From: Doryteuthis pealeii
Taxonomy: Eukaryota > Mollusca > Cephalopoda > Myopsida > Loliginidae
Reading direction: 5' to 3'
Length of the DNA: 64,000 nucleotides
Assembly (NCBI GenBank): GCA_023376005.1
Contig: CM042157.1
Coordinates: 90,186,987 to 90,250,986, forward strand
This document shows, in pieces, positions 10,776 to 22,214 of the stretch; position 1 is the stretch's first letter; every line of letters starts with the position of its first letter. A program made the position numbers and the translations under genes. The notes beneath the pieces are model-generated. The model worked only from the letters and a program-made list of their open reading frames with translations, did no database searches and had not been told where the DNA came from.

Positions 10776-11535
10776 ATTATTTCAAAAAGCCTTTATTTAT
10801 AAAAGAAATGTTAAACAAGAATGAAACATTCTTAATCTCATTATCTTTATTGTTTATCTTGTTACACATTTGAGTTTGATGGATCGGACAATGCTTACTG
10901 GTTAATAAAGTTTTCAAATTATAAACTGGTGTGTCATAATGGATGTTTGCATTGGGTATTAAACCATGTTTTTATGTATGAAAGAATTAGATTCATAATG
11001 TATCAATCTTTGTATCCTCTTTTACTTGGAATGTTTATAAAAGTGTCATTTTAATTGTAAAAATGACATCTTAAATATTAAATAGAGAAAAGAAATCTCT
11101 CTCTCTCCCTCTCCTATAGCATAATTATTGGATTATCCTATTGGTATAGGCCATAGACAACTTCCTATATGAAATATATAGCAATTTGACATTGCATTCT
11201 GGGAAAAATAAATCTAATTCTAAGGACCTATTTTATGACTGTAATTGTAAATGCTGAAAATTGGATATTGACTCAGGACATTGATACCAACCATTTATGT
11301 TTACAAGTTTTATTCCCTGTACTGCCATTTAATATGTCAAACTTTCTAACAGGTTATGGGCCCATAGCGCTGAAAAGAATTTTGGGAGTATTGATTGTAT
11401 AGTGGTCAGAAATGTTAACTTTATATCTAATATTTATATTCACTAACAGAAAATGAGTTAAAACACATGCACTTTATTCATAATTCATATATTAACCTTC
11501 TCTGCATGGGAACTGAGTACACTCAATTATGTGAA
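10776..11535. other. AT-rich sequence, nothing recognised
   Basis: Contains a short CT-rich run near 11096-11117. No shared repeat or coding potential was seen. Confidence 0.45.
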
Positions 11536-11951
11536 CTGCCAAAATAAAAAACTCCCTCCGGCCGATGTAAAAATAAATTTTTGAAAGATATTGCTTGAGG
11601 AGGTGGAAGTTAAAAATTAAATGTTGGAGAGTTTGAACCATAAATCATAAAATCATTAAATTTATTAAAGGAGTAAAAAAAAAAAAAAAAAAAAAAAAAT
11701 TTGAAATCGAAACTAAATTCTATTAACTTCGACTATCTATTAAAATAAAACAAACTATATATAGATATATGATACTGGGGATGTATCTATTAAAACTTGT
11801 TTTAAAAAACAATGAGGACTGTCTAATGTTGCATGCTCAAATTTTGAGTGTGTTTATTCTATGTTATGATGATTTCATGTATAGTGACGTAAGCAGTGAC
11901 GTAGTTTTTGTTACCAACAAAAGCCGGAAGCGAATCTCAATTATTAATAGA
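11536..11951 (-). mobile_element. Hel-1 short Helitron-like element, diverged
   Basis: On the minus strand it starts A|TCTATTAATAATTG and runs to a GC-rich block followed by an altered CTRR end (GCAG instead of CTAG). It aligns with 57907-58286 through ATGTTGCATG(C/T)TCAAATTTTGAGT and GACGTAAGCAGTGACGTAG. The 11769-11996 frame is chance inside the repeat. It is non-autonomous: no Rep or helicase. Confidence 0.7.
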
Positions 11952-13458
11952 TGTGCATTTGAAACATGGGAACCCGAGATTACTTGTTTTTGGTAGTTGG
12001 GTACTTTCTGGAATTCCCCGTGGAGTGTAAGATGAGGGATTACTGGTAGACCACTTGATTTTAAGTTGGTCTAGGCATGTGATTTCAATGTGTATTCAAG
12101 TGCTGACCCTGATGGTGGGACCATGAAACACAGTGTGATTATTCTTACACTGTTGTTATGGAGATATTGTAAAAAAAAAGTGATGTGCTCCACCAAGGAC
12201 ACTGTTTTTTTTTTTTTTGTAGACAGCTATTACACATCTCCTCTTCTTTTTTTTATGAACTTTGTGTTCCTAACACTTATGCCATTGGAACACTCCGTCT
12301 TCATCCTGTTTACTTTCAAGTCAAATTGAAGAAAGGTTAAGTGGTGTACTGCTAAAGAGGAAACCTATTGGCAATGAAATGGTATGACAAGTGTGACGTT
12401 GCCGTATTCAGTACCATCCACTATCCAATTGTTGATTACAAATAAAGTTGACTGCTTGGGACTACAACAATATGGGAGCTGTTGATCACTCTGACTAGAT
12501 GTGTAAATATTACACCTTTACTAGTAAAACTGTGAAATAGTGGCTGAAGCTTTTCTCCCTTTTCAACAATGACAAATGCTCACATTGTCTACAATAAAAA
12601 AAACACCATGATATAAAGAAATCCATTGTTATTTGGCTCTGCCAATTTCAACAAATTAATTCAGTATCTGTGCATTAATGTGCAAATGAAGTCTACACAA
12701 GCTAATTATATCTATATTAATAATTGTGAAGTGTTTGTTTGCCTATCCCCAATAGATAGCCAAAAAGTTTGATGAATAGCTACCAAATTTGGTATCCATA
12801 CTTATGTGAACTAAAGGAAAACTTTCAATATATTTTTTTTTTTGTTTCTTAAAAGGAAATAATAAACTATCATATTGCTGCAAGATGTAACTAATCTTAT
12901 AGAATTTAAATTTTTAAACATCAAAAGAAAGAAAAAGATGTCTTTATGAAAAATAATTGTTCACATTTAAACATTATTGATAAAGTTTATAAGTAGTTTT
13001 TTCAAACTGTAGATATAAAATAATTACATACAATTATTGTTTAGTTGGAACTAATAATCTGGACAAAAACAAAAATACTTAAATAAATAAATCTTTTAAG
13101 TGTCATTCATTTAGATTTAAAAATATTTTCTATAAAATTCAATGAAATTTTTCACTAAACCAGTTTAACCTCGTATATAACAATATAAAAAAAACGTAAT
13201 TAGTAAATCTCTTTATTATCATGTGGATTTATCTTTTATTGTAATTGGTGTAAATATTTAATTGATAATAATAATTGTAAAACCAGCTGTGCTTCAATTC
13301 TTGTCCTCTTTGCCAACAACATACTCAACAAACTTAGAATTTTTTGCTTACTTACAAAAACAAAAACTGCAAAATAAGAAAAAAAAGTATTTCTAAGTCA
13401 GCTCCTATATCTGATCTGATTCAACTTTTTATCAACACAGATGAACTATTATCTTATA
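11952..13458. other. AT-rich region with traces of repeats
   Basis: Around 12098-12140 lies a small hairpin, CTG-ATGGT...ACCAT-GAAAC, of the kind found in Penelope-like and hammerhead-bearing elements, but with a core change. Around 12708-12830 a TCTATATTAATAATTG start followed by a GTTTGTTTG motif resembles a Helitron 5' end, without a matching 3' end. The rest is AT-rich. Confidence 0.4.
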
Positions 13459-13660
13459 CTAGCAAAAAAAAAAAAAAAAACACCATCCGGGTGGTGTAAA
13501 AATTAATTTTTGCCATACTCTTTTGTAAAAAAAAAAAAAAATATAAACAGATCTTTGAAATCTTATATTTATTTTGATAAAGATATAAAAAAAAAGTTTT
13601 GCTGACAGTTTAAATAAATATTTTCTTTCTAATAAAACCAAGTTTCTAACAGTTAAATTC
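13459..13660 (-). mobile_element. Hel-1 3' end fragment
   Basis: On the minus strand it ends in a hairpin (CACCACCCGGATGGTG) followed by an A/T run and CTAG|T, the hallmark of a Helitron 3' terminus. The 5' end could not be located. The short minus-strand frame 13459-13662 is not a protein. Confidence 0.6.
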
Positions 13661-14341
13661 AAATTAATTAAAATATTTAAGTTTTTTTTTTTGGGGGGGG
13701 GGGTTGAATGTCAAATGAAAACAAAGTTTGTTTTATGACAGATGATAATCAAAGCAGAACTTTTTTTTTTTTTTTTTTTAATCATATAATAAAATATAAA
13801 TTGATATTGATAAGATTTTATAGAATTTTATTAATATTGATTAATAATTTTATTAATAATTTTATTACAAAATATTAAATTTAACTACAGAACATTTGAA
13901 TAGTAAAACAATTACATATATAAAATCAGGGATGGATCTTCATTTTGCAGTAAATTTATTTGAGAATTATTTTAAGTAAAAGATTAATAGATAAACAAAT
14001 GCTACTTAAAATCAAATCTCTTTTTAATAATTTAAAAAAAACTTGGTGAGTTGTGCTACATGTGGCTACCTTATGTATCAAAAACTTTTCCATTTTTGCT
14101 CAAGGAATTAGTCACAGTATTTCAGATCCAAGATAGGAATTTATGTTAACTAACTTTCCAGTCACATGCAAGCTATGCTCCTTTGGTGGTCTTGTGTGTG
14201 TGTTATATATATTAGTGATGAAATTTGAACTAATTTTCAGTCTGACTTGTTTGAAATTTGGTCTTGTTTAGAAAAAAAAAATGGGTCTGATTCTGAAACA
14301 TGGTCTCATTAGCAAGTAAAAATTAAAAGACAAACAAAAAT

Positions 14342-14690
14342 TTATTAATAATGGAGATTAGGTCTGTTTGTCAGTAACTGAAACTACGTTACTGCTTACG
14401 TCACATTACCCAAAATCGTCATAACATAGAATAAATACACTCAAAATTTGCAACCTTAGAGGAGATCCTCATTGTTTTTCAAAACAAGTTTTAATAAATA
14501 CATGCCCAATGTTATATATTTATGTATAGTTTATTCTAATATATATTAAAAGTTATCAGAACTAAGTTTCCATTTCAAATTATTTTATTTTTTCCTTCTT
14601 TTTAATAAATTTGATAATTTTACTTACATTGAATTTTTAACTTCCATTTCCTCAGACAATATCTTTAAAAAATTAAATTTTAAACCGCCC

Positions 14691-14723
<33 letters not shown>

Positions 14724-14727
14724 CTAC
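14342..14727 (+). mobile_element. Hel-1 short Helitron-like element, plus strand
   Basis: It starts TATTAATAATGGAGATTAGG and ends after a GC-rich patch and a long T run at CTAC|T. It is the reverse complement of 57907-58286 over most of its length, including CTACGTTACTGCTTACGTC and AACTTCCATTTCCTC. The terminal CTAG has decayed to CTAC. It is non-autonomous. Confidence 0.65.
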
Positions 14728-14859
14728 TAATAATAATGACTGACAATGTTTCATCTAACAATAAAATCATTAAAAGATTTTATCAATACTTCTAGTGTAA
14801 TAAAAAAAATAAATAAAAAAAAGACATCAAGAGATTGAGAAACGGAATAAGGGGTGAGT

Positions 14860-15190
14860 TTATAGGTTTTATTTGAACTCCTGCCAATCAATTGCTCTTT
14901 AATAGCTCAGTTGATAGAGCAGTTGGTGCTTTTAATCAGGATTCATCAAATCAAAGTGAATGTAACTATTAATACTCCTAGTTTAAAAGGAAAATAACAA
15001 AGACAACCAATATGGTACTAAGAGAAATTGAGATCAGAATAAGGTATTAATTTATTGGTTTGATTTGAGCTTCTGTCATCTATTGTATTTGTGTTGCTCA
15101 GTTGGTAGAGCAGCTGGTGCATTTAATTAGGCTTCATTGAGGTAAAAATGAACATGAGTTTGAATCTCATCAAGAGCTTATCCTTTATTA
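14860..15190. repeat. Direct duplication of a tRNA-like head
   Basis: Two diverged units of about 170 bp, 14820-14995 and about 15020-15190, each contain a tRNA-Lys-like 5' half (AGCTCAGTTGATAGAGCAG; GCTCAGTTGGTAGAGCAG) preceded by the same flank (GAGATT/CAGAATAAGG...GGTTTTATTTGA). The second keeps a B-box-like GTTTGAATCTC. They are too degraded to be functional tRNA genes; SINE heads or tRNA pseudogenes are more likely. Confidence 0.6.
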
Positions 15191-15325
15191 TTTCAGATCT
15201 GCCCTGTTCCTTGTTATCATAGAATGACTACACAAATGAATTACAAAAAAAAAAAAAAAAGTAAAAATTACAATTAAAAAAAACAAAACAAAACAAAAAT
15301 ACTGATTAAAATTACAATTGGGAAA

Positions 15326-15912
15326 CCGCCCTGTCGGCTGGGGCGTTAGAATGCACCGACTGCACCTCTGTAGAGGGGTAAAACTCCCCCAATGGGGCTA
15401 CCTGTTGGCCGTGGGTGGCGACCCGTGATGCTTAAGGATAGAGCCAAGCTGGATGAGCAGTTCATAACTTGCAATATTCCACTTTGGCTCCATCTTTGGG
15501 CTAGATGGGCGGTCGGAGAGGCCCCCTCCGATCAATCAGCTGGTCACGTCAAGCCCTAGCACCTATATGATTTTCCCAACCCTATTGCCCTTATGGCAAG
15601 CCCCAACCCCTTTTTATCATATTGAGTGCTAGAAGGCGGTGGCTGCGGGTCTACATATCCTGGGAATGACGTTAAACTCTATCTGATGGTGAGGTTCCAG
15701 TTTTGGAGGTTTGGGGAATGTGGAGCACCCCTTCATCACCATTGCTCCCTGGCCCGGAGTGGTAGTACCTGTTAGGGTCCCATCTATGGGTTAAATAGAA
15801 AAATGTATTTATAAAAAAATTGTATTATCTATTAAGAATTGATTTATTTCAAAACTTTATCGGCATTAAATGACCCACTGAGGTTGATATGCTGTAAAAC
15901 AAAACAAACCAA
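15326..15912 (+). mobile_element. Family R retroposon, full length, copy 3
   Basis: 587 bp with the standard start and AAAAC-type tail. Perfect 12-bp target duplication acaattgggaaa (15314-15325 and 15913-15924). One extra T near 15497 shifts the ~90-codon shared frame. A 20-bp block around GGTCCACTCTGA is shortened. Confidence 0.9.
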
Positions 15913-15924
15913 ACAATTGGGAAA

Positions 15925-16567
15925 GCAACAAGAAAAATGTTGGTGAATGGGCCAGGCTTTTCACCTTCTACAATGATACCTGCATCAGAAAAGTAAAATC
16001 TAAAAATGTTTAGTTTCAGGTTACCCTTACCATGCTTTTAACCTGGACTAATACTTCTTTCATGGATATGTTAATAAAATTCCATCTAACTAGGTTTATA
16101 TGCTAGATTGGCTCATTTACATTCACCAATTTATATATTTTGTTAATTAAAAAAGATCTTTGTTCATAGCCAAAGAAAGAAAGATTATATTTTAAAAAAT
16201 TCTAAGTATCTTTGATATAAAACTAACAGTTTTTTCTTCTCTCTAAATTGTGAAATTGTGAAGAACACTGTAAAAACTGGAACATTAAAAGATTAGTTCT
16301 TAAAGACATATTGCCAGATTACTTACCAGTGCTTTGCTATTATCTTAAGGCAATCTATAAATGTTAATGCTGAATTGTGCCAAATATTAGGCATTCTCTG
16401 CTTTAAATAACCACTTTAGCCTGTGAGAATATAGACAAGAACTGTATCAGTATTTTTTACCCTTAGTTTTAAAGACTAAAAAATCGAATTGTATAACTAT
16501 AGTTACATTTTCACTCTAGAATTTCACTTGTATTAATGTCACTATAGTAACAACTAATTGAATTGTA
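15925..16567. other. Unclassified sequence with one shared repeat
   Basis: The segment 15970-16062 (AATGATACCTGCATCAGAAAA ... TTTAACCTGGACTA) recurs at 29205-29290 and belongs to an unrecognised repeat family. The rest is AT-rich. Confidence 0.45.
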
Positions 16568-16650
16568 TCACTATCACCATCAACAAGTCGCGCTGTTGGC
16601 ACGGATATTCATGACAATCTCTCTCCATCCGTCCCTGTCACTCATCATTC
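16568..16650 (-). pseudogene. LINE-A extreme 3' fragment
   Basis: Only the last ~80 bp of LINE-A is present: the reverse complement of the segment encoding the ending D(R/G)DGWRE(I/M)VMDIRA-like residues, with a decayed triplet tail (ATCACCATCAAC). It matches 37880-37945. It is a dead 5'-truncated copy. Confidence 0.72.
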
Positions 16651-16751
16651 AAAAATAATATGCATACATGAAATGTAGAGAATTCCAGAAAATATCCAAA
16701 AATAATATGCATACATTACATGAAATGTGGAGAATTCCAGAAAATATCCCA
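16650..16751. repeat. Two-copy tandem repeat, ~50 bp unit
   Basis: The unit AAAAATAATATGCATACA...GAGAATTCCAGAAAATATC occurs twice in a row; the second copy has a 5-7 bp insertion. Confidence 0.8.
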
Positions 16752-17349
16752 CTATCAAAAATGTGTTAACTCAGTTCCCACGTTATGTGCAGCATGGGTT
16801 AAGTAATACATACACTTTACATTGAAAATTTACATAGAATTGTGCACAAAAATATGTTTATATTTTATTTCATGGTGATCAGGACAAGCAACATGCTATA
16901 CTCAATTCAAATCAGATAACAGACACTAATAGGACTGGTGGTTATTTCTATGTCTGTAGGGCCAAAGTACTCCAGTGTTAAATTAGTTGTTACTTTAAAT
17001 TTGCAGTAGACTTAAGAAATTGGCATGTGCTTGTTGTATGTAAGGTGGGGAGGACACTTATGATGTGGCCAGAGAGCAATGGGGGACAGCATCCAAAAAT
17101 AGTTTACAAACCACTGAGTTATACCAACATCTAATGTTTTAATATTATATTTAATATAATAAAAAAAAAATACAATTTTTAACATCTAAATGCCTTAAAA
17201 GAAAAATAATTTTTAGTTTCTATAAACTAGAAAACTTAAAACCTGAAAAGTCACCCCAAATTTCTTAAACTTGGAATTTTGGGAGATAGAGAAACAGCAT
17301 TAATGTTCTATACTAACCTAATAACATTTTCTTTTTCTAATAAGAAGTT
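16752..17349. other. AT-rich sequence, nothing recognised
   Basis: No coding potential or repeat homology seen. Confidence 0.45.
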
Positions 17350-17720
17350 CTAGCACCTATATGATTTTCCCAACCCTATTGCCCTTATGGCAAGCCCCAA
17401 CCCCTTTTTATCATATGGGTGCTAGAAGACGGTGGCTGCGGGTCTACATGTCCTGGGAATGACGTTAAACTCTATCTGATGGTAAGGTTCTAGTTTTGGA
17501 GGTTTGGGGAATGTGGAGCACCCCTTCATCACCATTGCTCCCTGGTCCACTCTGACCCGGAGTGGTAGTACCTGTTAGGGTTCCATCTATGGGTTAAATA
17601 GAAAAATGTATTTATAAACAAAATTGTATTATCCATTAAGAATTGATTTATTTCAAAACTTTATTGGCATTAAATGATCCACTGAGGTTGATATGCCGTA
17701 AAACAAAACAAACAAACAAA
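17350..17720 (+). mobile_element. Family R retroposon, 5'-truncated, copy 4
   Basis: It starts inside the family at CTAGCACCTATATG and runs to the normal AAAAC-type tail. About 225 bp of the 5' end is missing, as expected for incomplete reverse transcription. Flanking duplication is not clear. Confidence 0.85.
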
Positions 17721-17815
17721 TAAATTCTTAAAACTGAGCGTATAGAACAGTGATACAATTCAATAAAATGTTATTTTCTTAAATAGGAACTATTAAATGT
17801 TGCTATAGTGATACT

Positions 17816-18240
17816 GTCTCTTTAACTTATCTGTGAGATTGGATTTCCATATGACCGATAGAGTTCTTCCAGGCTGTTGTCGTGTCAGTGCTGCTGTATG
17901 GCTGTACCACCTGGACCCTAACGAAGTGACTAGAGAATAAACTAGATGGGAGCTGCACAAGAATGCTGCGGGTGATCCTGGACAAGATGTGCAAACAGCA
18001 CCCCATGAGAAAGCATCTGTACGGCCACCTGCCACATATCACCCAAACCATCAGAGTAAGACGGACAAGACACGCGGGACACTGCTGGAGAAGCAAGGAC
18101 GAACTCATAAGCGACGTCCTCCTGTAGAAGCCGGTACATGGGCACGCCAGTGTGGGCCAACCAGCAAAGACGTACATTGATCAGCTCTGTGCAGATACAG
18201 GATGCTGCACAGAGGACCTCCTGAGAATGATGAGTGACAT
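17816..18240 (+). pseudogene. LINE-A fragment with inverted 5' end
   Basis: From 17865 the plus strand aligns with 42930-43310 and encodes, with breaks, the conserved VLLYGCTTWTLTK, KLDGSCTRMLRVIL, HLPHI and TRHAGHCWR segments of a non-LTR reverse transcriptase C-terminal region. The first ~49 bp (17816-17864) is the same element in the opposite orientation, matching the segment that should lie immediately upstream. This is the twin-priming pattern. The 3' end is lost at about 18240, before the triplet tail. Confidence 0.85.
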
Positions 18241-19014
18241 GTTAGTATGCAAAAATTTAATTAGCACAGTGAGGGTCAATTGGTTGTGATTTACATTTTG
18301 TCATAGATTTTGTTAAAGAAAAAAAAAACATTTTCTTGATTCTAATGACCTCTTTCTGCTCCCCTGTCTCTTTTTTTTCCCCCTCATAGCTCTCTTGGAT
18401 CTTTCCATAACCCCCAGGCAGTGGGCCGTACCACCCACTTTAAAAATGACTTGTATAACTGATTCCAGAAGCATAAGAAGAAAAGTGGAAAGGAAATCCC
18501 ATGTAAATTAATTGAAATATAATGTTTCAACCTCTTAACAACACTGCTGGATATTTCATTTACATAATGATATATTCTCCCAAGCCCAGATTTTTTTTAA
18601 ATAAAAATTTTTTTGATAGTTCTTCTGATAAGACTTGGGAGGTTATTAATCCATATTAATAAATTCCTGACATTTATTTTTATAATTGAAAAATGATATG
18701 CTTGGATTCTCTCAGACTATCCAAAATTATTTCTTTCTTTTTGTTAAAATATAATAAACAGCATAGTTTGAACATTGATTGTATCTATATGATTAGAATT
18801 ATTATTCTTACCTTTTTGGATATTATGAATATTTTTACTTGGTTAATTTAAAAAAAAAAATTTCTTAGCCAATATTCTACAATGGAAGAATTAATTGTTG
18901 ATAAAAACATTTTAATAAATCTGTTGGCTTTTAAATAATTTTATAACTAATACCTTAAAAAATACTATTGCTTTCTGATTATTATAATTGGCAAAAGTGT
19001 TTATTCATTGTACA
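18241..19014. other. AT-rich sequence, nothing recognised
   Basis: No domains or shared repeats seen. A pyrimidine run is at 18360-18385. Confidence 0.45.
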
Positions 19015-19376
19015 AGGGTCATTTAATAAATAAGGTAAATTTTGCCTAAAGAGTAGTCAATAGGATGCTGTTCTGGATATAAAATTGATACTGCTATGGG
19101 TTGAAAATTCTATCTGGAACAGCATCAATCCAATGTAACATGGAATGAGCACCAAATGCTCTGTGTAGCAATTACAGATTTACCAGTCTTAAAAGAATGT
19201 TTCAACAGCAAATGTATGGTGTACATTGGTACACGCCATGATCATAACTGATTGTATCTAGAAAAAAGAAAATTGTAAGACATTAGCTAGATGGAGCTAC
19301 CATTACTATTTGTCTAAGTTCACTTGCACCACACAGGTAACCGTTTAAAGTGCGGGAAGTATATCTGCCGCACCCT
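19015..19376 (-). mobile_element. TA-flanked DNA transposon remnant next to a mariner-type terminus
   Basis: 19015-19050 (AAGGGTCATTTAATAAATAAG...) resembles the terminal repeat of the mariner at 27142. From about 19052 to 19376 the minus strand matches 22215-22711: terminus CAGGGTGCGGC next to TA, then a long shared terminal region. Between them the minus strand reads, in two frames, FAVETFF, KTGKSVIATQ and AFGAHSMLHWIDAVPDR. This resembles the N-terminal helix-turn-helix (DUF4817-like) of a mariner-related transposase. It is a dead fragment. Confidence 0.65.
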
Positions 19377-19764
19377 GTATGAAAAGGAATTATTGTTATT
19401 GAGGTAGAAATTAGTGTGCTGTCTCTTATATTAATTGCTCACCTTGTGCTATGAATCTATAAATAACTAATAATCTTTTTTTTTTGTATGAAGGTTGGGT
19501 TGTTTTGGAATTGGCCTAATTGTATGCTAAATAGAATTAGTTTAAAATTCTAGCTGAGGTAATGTGTTCACTTATTGGGAAAGGCATGCAACTATTTCTC
19601 TTTATAGATCAGGTCAAGTATCACTCCTGCTGATGTTACCATCTAACTAACACAACCTGTCATATGTTACTTAGTGAGAAGAAAAAAACCTACTGAACTA
19701 TATTTCATTTCTGATTTGTTACTTAAACAAAATGAACAATGTTTTCTTTTTTTAAACAAACTGA

Positions 19765-20150
19765 TTGCTGATGAAAATTCAATACTTTACAAAAATGCTA
19801 GAATTCAAAAGATTCTGGGAGTAAACAAAAAGAATCACCACTAATTATATCAAAAGTCAAGTGATGCTGTCTACATGGTTGGATTGGAATGGATACTTCT
19901 ACTATAAGCTTCTTCTGGAGAAGCAAATGATTGGTTCAAACAAGTACTGCTCTTATTTAGACCAACTGAAGACAGTAATCAAAAGAAAATATCCCGACTT
20001 AAGAGAAAGAGCATAATAGTCCTTTAGGGTAACACCAGGCTGAATATTTCTTTTATGACCAGGTAAAAAGTATTACAGCATGGCTGAGAAGTTTACACTC
20101 CTCTGCTGACATATTTCCGTAGATATTGCCCCTTTTTAAAATTACTATTT
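19765..20150 (+). pseudogene. Mariner transposase, C-terminal half, degenerate
   Basis: The plus strand reads ADENSILYKNARIQKIL, then STWLDWNGYFYYKLLLEKQ, SNKYCSYLDQLKTVIKRKYP and, after stops, MAEKFTLL. This follows the SETMAR-like mariner transposase from the second catalytic-aspartate region toward the third. The usual GDEKW motif is altered to ADENS. Two stops follow LRERA. The mRNA-level product would be non-functional. The N-terminal half of a similar gene lies at 20581-21060 on the opposite strand. Confidence 0.85.
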
Positions 20151-20416
20151 ATTCTGATCTTTCCAAAAGTTACAGAAGATAGTTTTCCAAAACAATAATT
20201 ATATTCTTCAGTCAAGTTAATGTAAATTTTTTTTTCTAATTGTATTTCATCTTTATTCAATAAATCAAAATACTTTTGTGGACACCCAATAACACTGATG
20301 ATAATTCAACAATTTTCATTAGTAAAATTCCTTAATGAGGGCTTTTAACAAGTCAGTAGTATTTGTATAATGTGTTCTAAATATCTGACTTGTTTTCTTT
20401 CCTTTCATTCTTTGGT

Positions 20417-20546
20417 TTAGTTTTATGGCATATCAACCCCAGTGGGTCATTTAATGCCAATAAAGTTTTGAAATAAATCAATTCTTAATGGATAATACAA
20501 TTTTGTTTATCAACTCATGTTTTTCTATTTAACCCATAGATGGGAC
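20417..20546 (-). mobile_element. Family R retroposon, severely 5'-truncated, copy 5
   Basis: Only the last ~130 bp of the family is present, on the minus strand. It is flanked by a perfect 12-bp target duplication tcattctttggt (20405-20416 and 20547-20558). A complete target duplication around a truncated copy shows truncation occurred during insertion. It lies between the two halves of the broken mariner. Confidence 0.9.
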
Positions 20547-20580
20547 TCATTCTTTGGTATATGGTTGATGATATCTAAAA

Positions 20581-21060
20581 TATGCTGAGTAGAAAGTTTT
20601 ACAATATTTTGGCAATGTGAGGCCGAATTCATCTGCTTTGGATACTTTTTCTGAGGTTGTGTAAATGTTTAACCACACTGTATTGTGAGATCCTGATCCT
20701 GCACTGATAATCTTTGGGTACTACTTACTGAATTTGCCTGTATTATACCTTGGAACACGGCATTGGAAGATACAGTTATAAGCATACCTGAACTTGCATG
20801 ATCATTAAGGTTCTTGCAACCCAAGCAAAACTTTTTGAACTATCTGGTTATTCTACTGTGATCAACTGTGCCTTAACCTTTCAGACAACAAATATTTTTT
20901 GGCTGCTTCCATGGTATTTCATGGCCTGGTTCAAACTTGGAAAGCATAAATTTTCAAATTAGACTACATTGCATATTAATCTGTGTGTCTTTCAAATCTC
21001 ACATGGAGTGAAGCAATGCATAATGTCAGCACATGATCATGATACTACCAAATCATAGTG
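20581..21060 (-). pseudogene. Mariner transposase, N-terminal half, degenerate
   Basis: On the minus strand, 20581-20860 reads VDHSRITR, a stop, FKKFCLGCKNLNDHASSG and NAVFQGI-QANSVSSTQRLS, then in another frame a KHLHNLRK-like stretch. This matches the paired helix-turn-helix DNA-binding region of SETMAR-like mariner transposases. 20940-21060 appears to continue toward the N-terminus and resembles 40140-40300. Several stops and shifts are present. Confidence 0.78.
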
Positions 21061-21127
21061 GGTATCTTCCATTGTTTGAACTGATTTGGTCATGTGATAT
21101 ATGTTGGCGTTTTTGTGATATAAGGTG

Positions 21128-21458
21128 TGTTGGATTTCTGACCGCCATTCTCGGCCAGTTGTAAGAACTTAAAGTAAGTAAGTCCTGAGATCTAGAATCC
21201 TTTGGTGAGTGAATAAGTCCTGCTATACAGAATCCTTTGGTAATTCCTATGAGGTCCAGTGAGATAATCACATGAGGTCCGTACTCCACGAGTGTCCAAA
21301 GTGCAATGCCTAGGTGTTCTCAGACCTTCAGTATATATAATAATATCAGCAGCAGAGCACTGTCAGTGACTGGTTAATGGGTTGGTCATGTGACACTTGG
21401 CGAGTCTATAAGTAGAAGTGGACTTTTGACGCACGCCTTATATATTAAAATTCCAACA
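21128..21458 (+). mobile_element. LTR-C, plus-strand member of a tail-to-tail pair
   Basis: It begins TGTTGGATTTC and ends ATTCCAACA. It aligns with the complete solo LTR at 58874-59188 (GGCCGCCATCCTTGGCCAGTT-like block, repeated AGTCCTG...TATCCTTTGG block, GCACTG(C/T)CAGTGA block). From 21128 to 21423 it is the reverse complement of 21466-21759. No coding region. Confidence 0.75.
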
Positions 21459-21465
21459 ACCAGAT

Positions 21466-21759
21466 GTCCACTTCTACTTATAGACTCGCCGGTAACCATG
21501 TGACCAACCTATTGGCCAATCACTGGCAGTACTCTGCTGCTGATATTGTTATTTATACTGGCTGTTCTGGTCATACCTACGCACATTGCTTTGAACCTTC
21601 GTGGACGACGGAACATAGGATTATATCACTGGAACTTTTGACACTACGTAGGATTCCATAACACAGGACTTATTCACTTACCAAAGGATTCTATAGCTCA
21701 GAACTTGCTTACTTTAAGTCCTTTTCAACTGGCCAAGGATGGCAGTCAGAAATTTAACA
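21466..21759 (-). mobile_element. LTR-C, minus-strand member, 3' end missing
   Basis: On the minus strand it starts TGTTAAATTTCTGACTGCC and runs to the GTGGAC shared with the plus-strand copy, lacking the terminal ~35 bp. With 21128-21423 it makes a palindrome with a loop of about 42 bp. The frame 21464-21661 is chance. Confidence 0.75.
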
Positions 21760-22214
21760 GATATATGTTCCATAAACTAGCATGTACGAAAATATTGCGA
21801 AACCTTTAACTCCTGTTTTAAAGAATTAAGTTTTGCTCACACTTAAATTATTGTTTGTAAACTCATTATTTAACTTTCATAAATATGAATAGTTTTTAAA
21901 CAGACTAAAAAAATACTTAACTGTGTGAATTTAAACTATTGTAATAAGTTTCTGTAATAGCTCTAGCCAAAAAAGCCAAGCAAAGCCAATGTGAGAGATC
22001 TTAGTGGGTCTGCAGTCTGCACACTTTGGTAATCCTGTTCAGGGTTTCTATTTTTACCTTCTCTTGCTGCGTAGGTCTGCACATGTCAGTAATCCTGTTC
22101 AGGATTTCTCTTCTTTCTGCCTCTCAGTGCTGTCTGTCTTTCAATCTGGTTGTTTGTTTGCCAGTCCCAATTCATATTACTGTCGGATTCAATTTTTATT
22201 CTTGTAGGGTTATA
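21760..22214. other. Unclassified sequence with a ~62-bp two-copy repeat
   Basis: The block TCTGCACA(C/T)...GTAATCCTGTTCAGG occurs at about 22013-22045 and again at about 22075-22108. Otherwise unrecognised; the frames here are short. Confidence 0.45.

Noticed and set aside
17827..18177. 116-codon minus-strand frame
   Set aside because: Antisense to LINE-A with the 5' inversion; not a separate gene.
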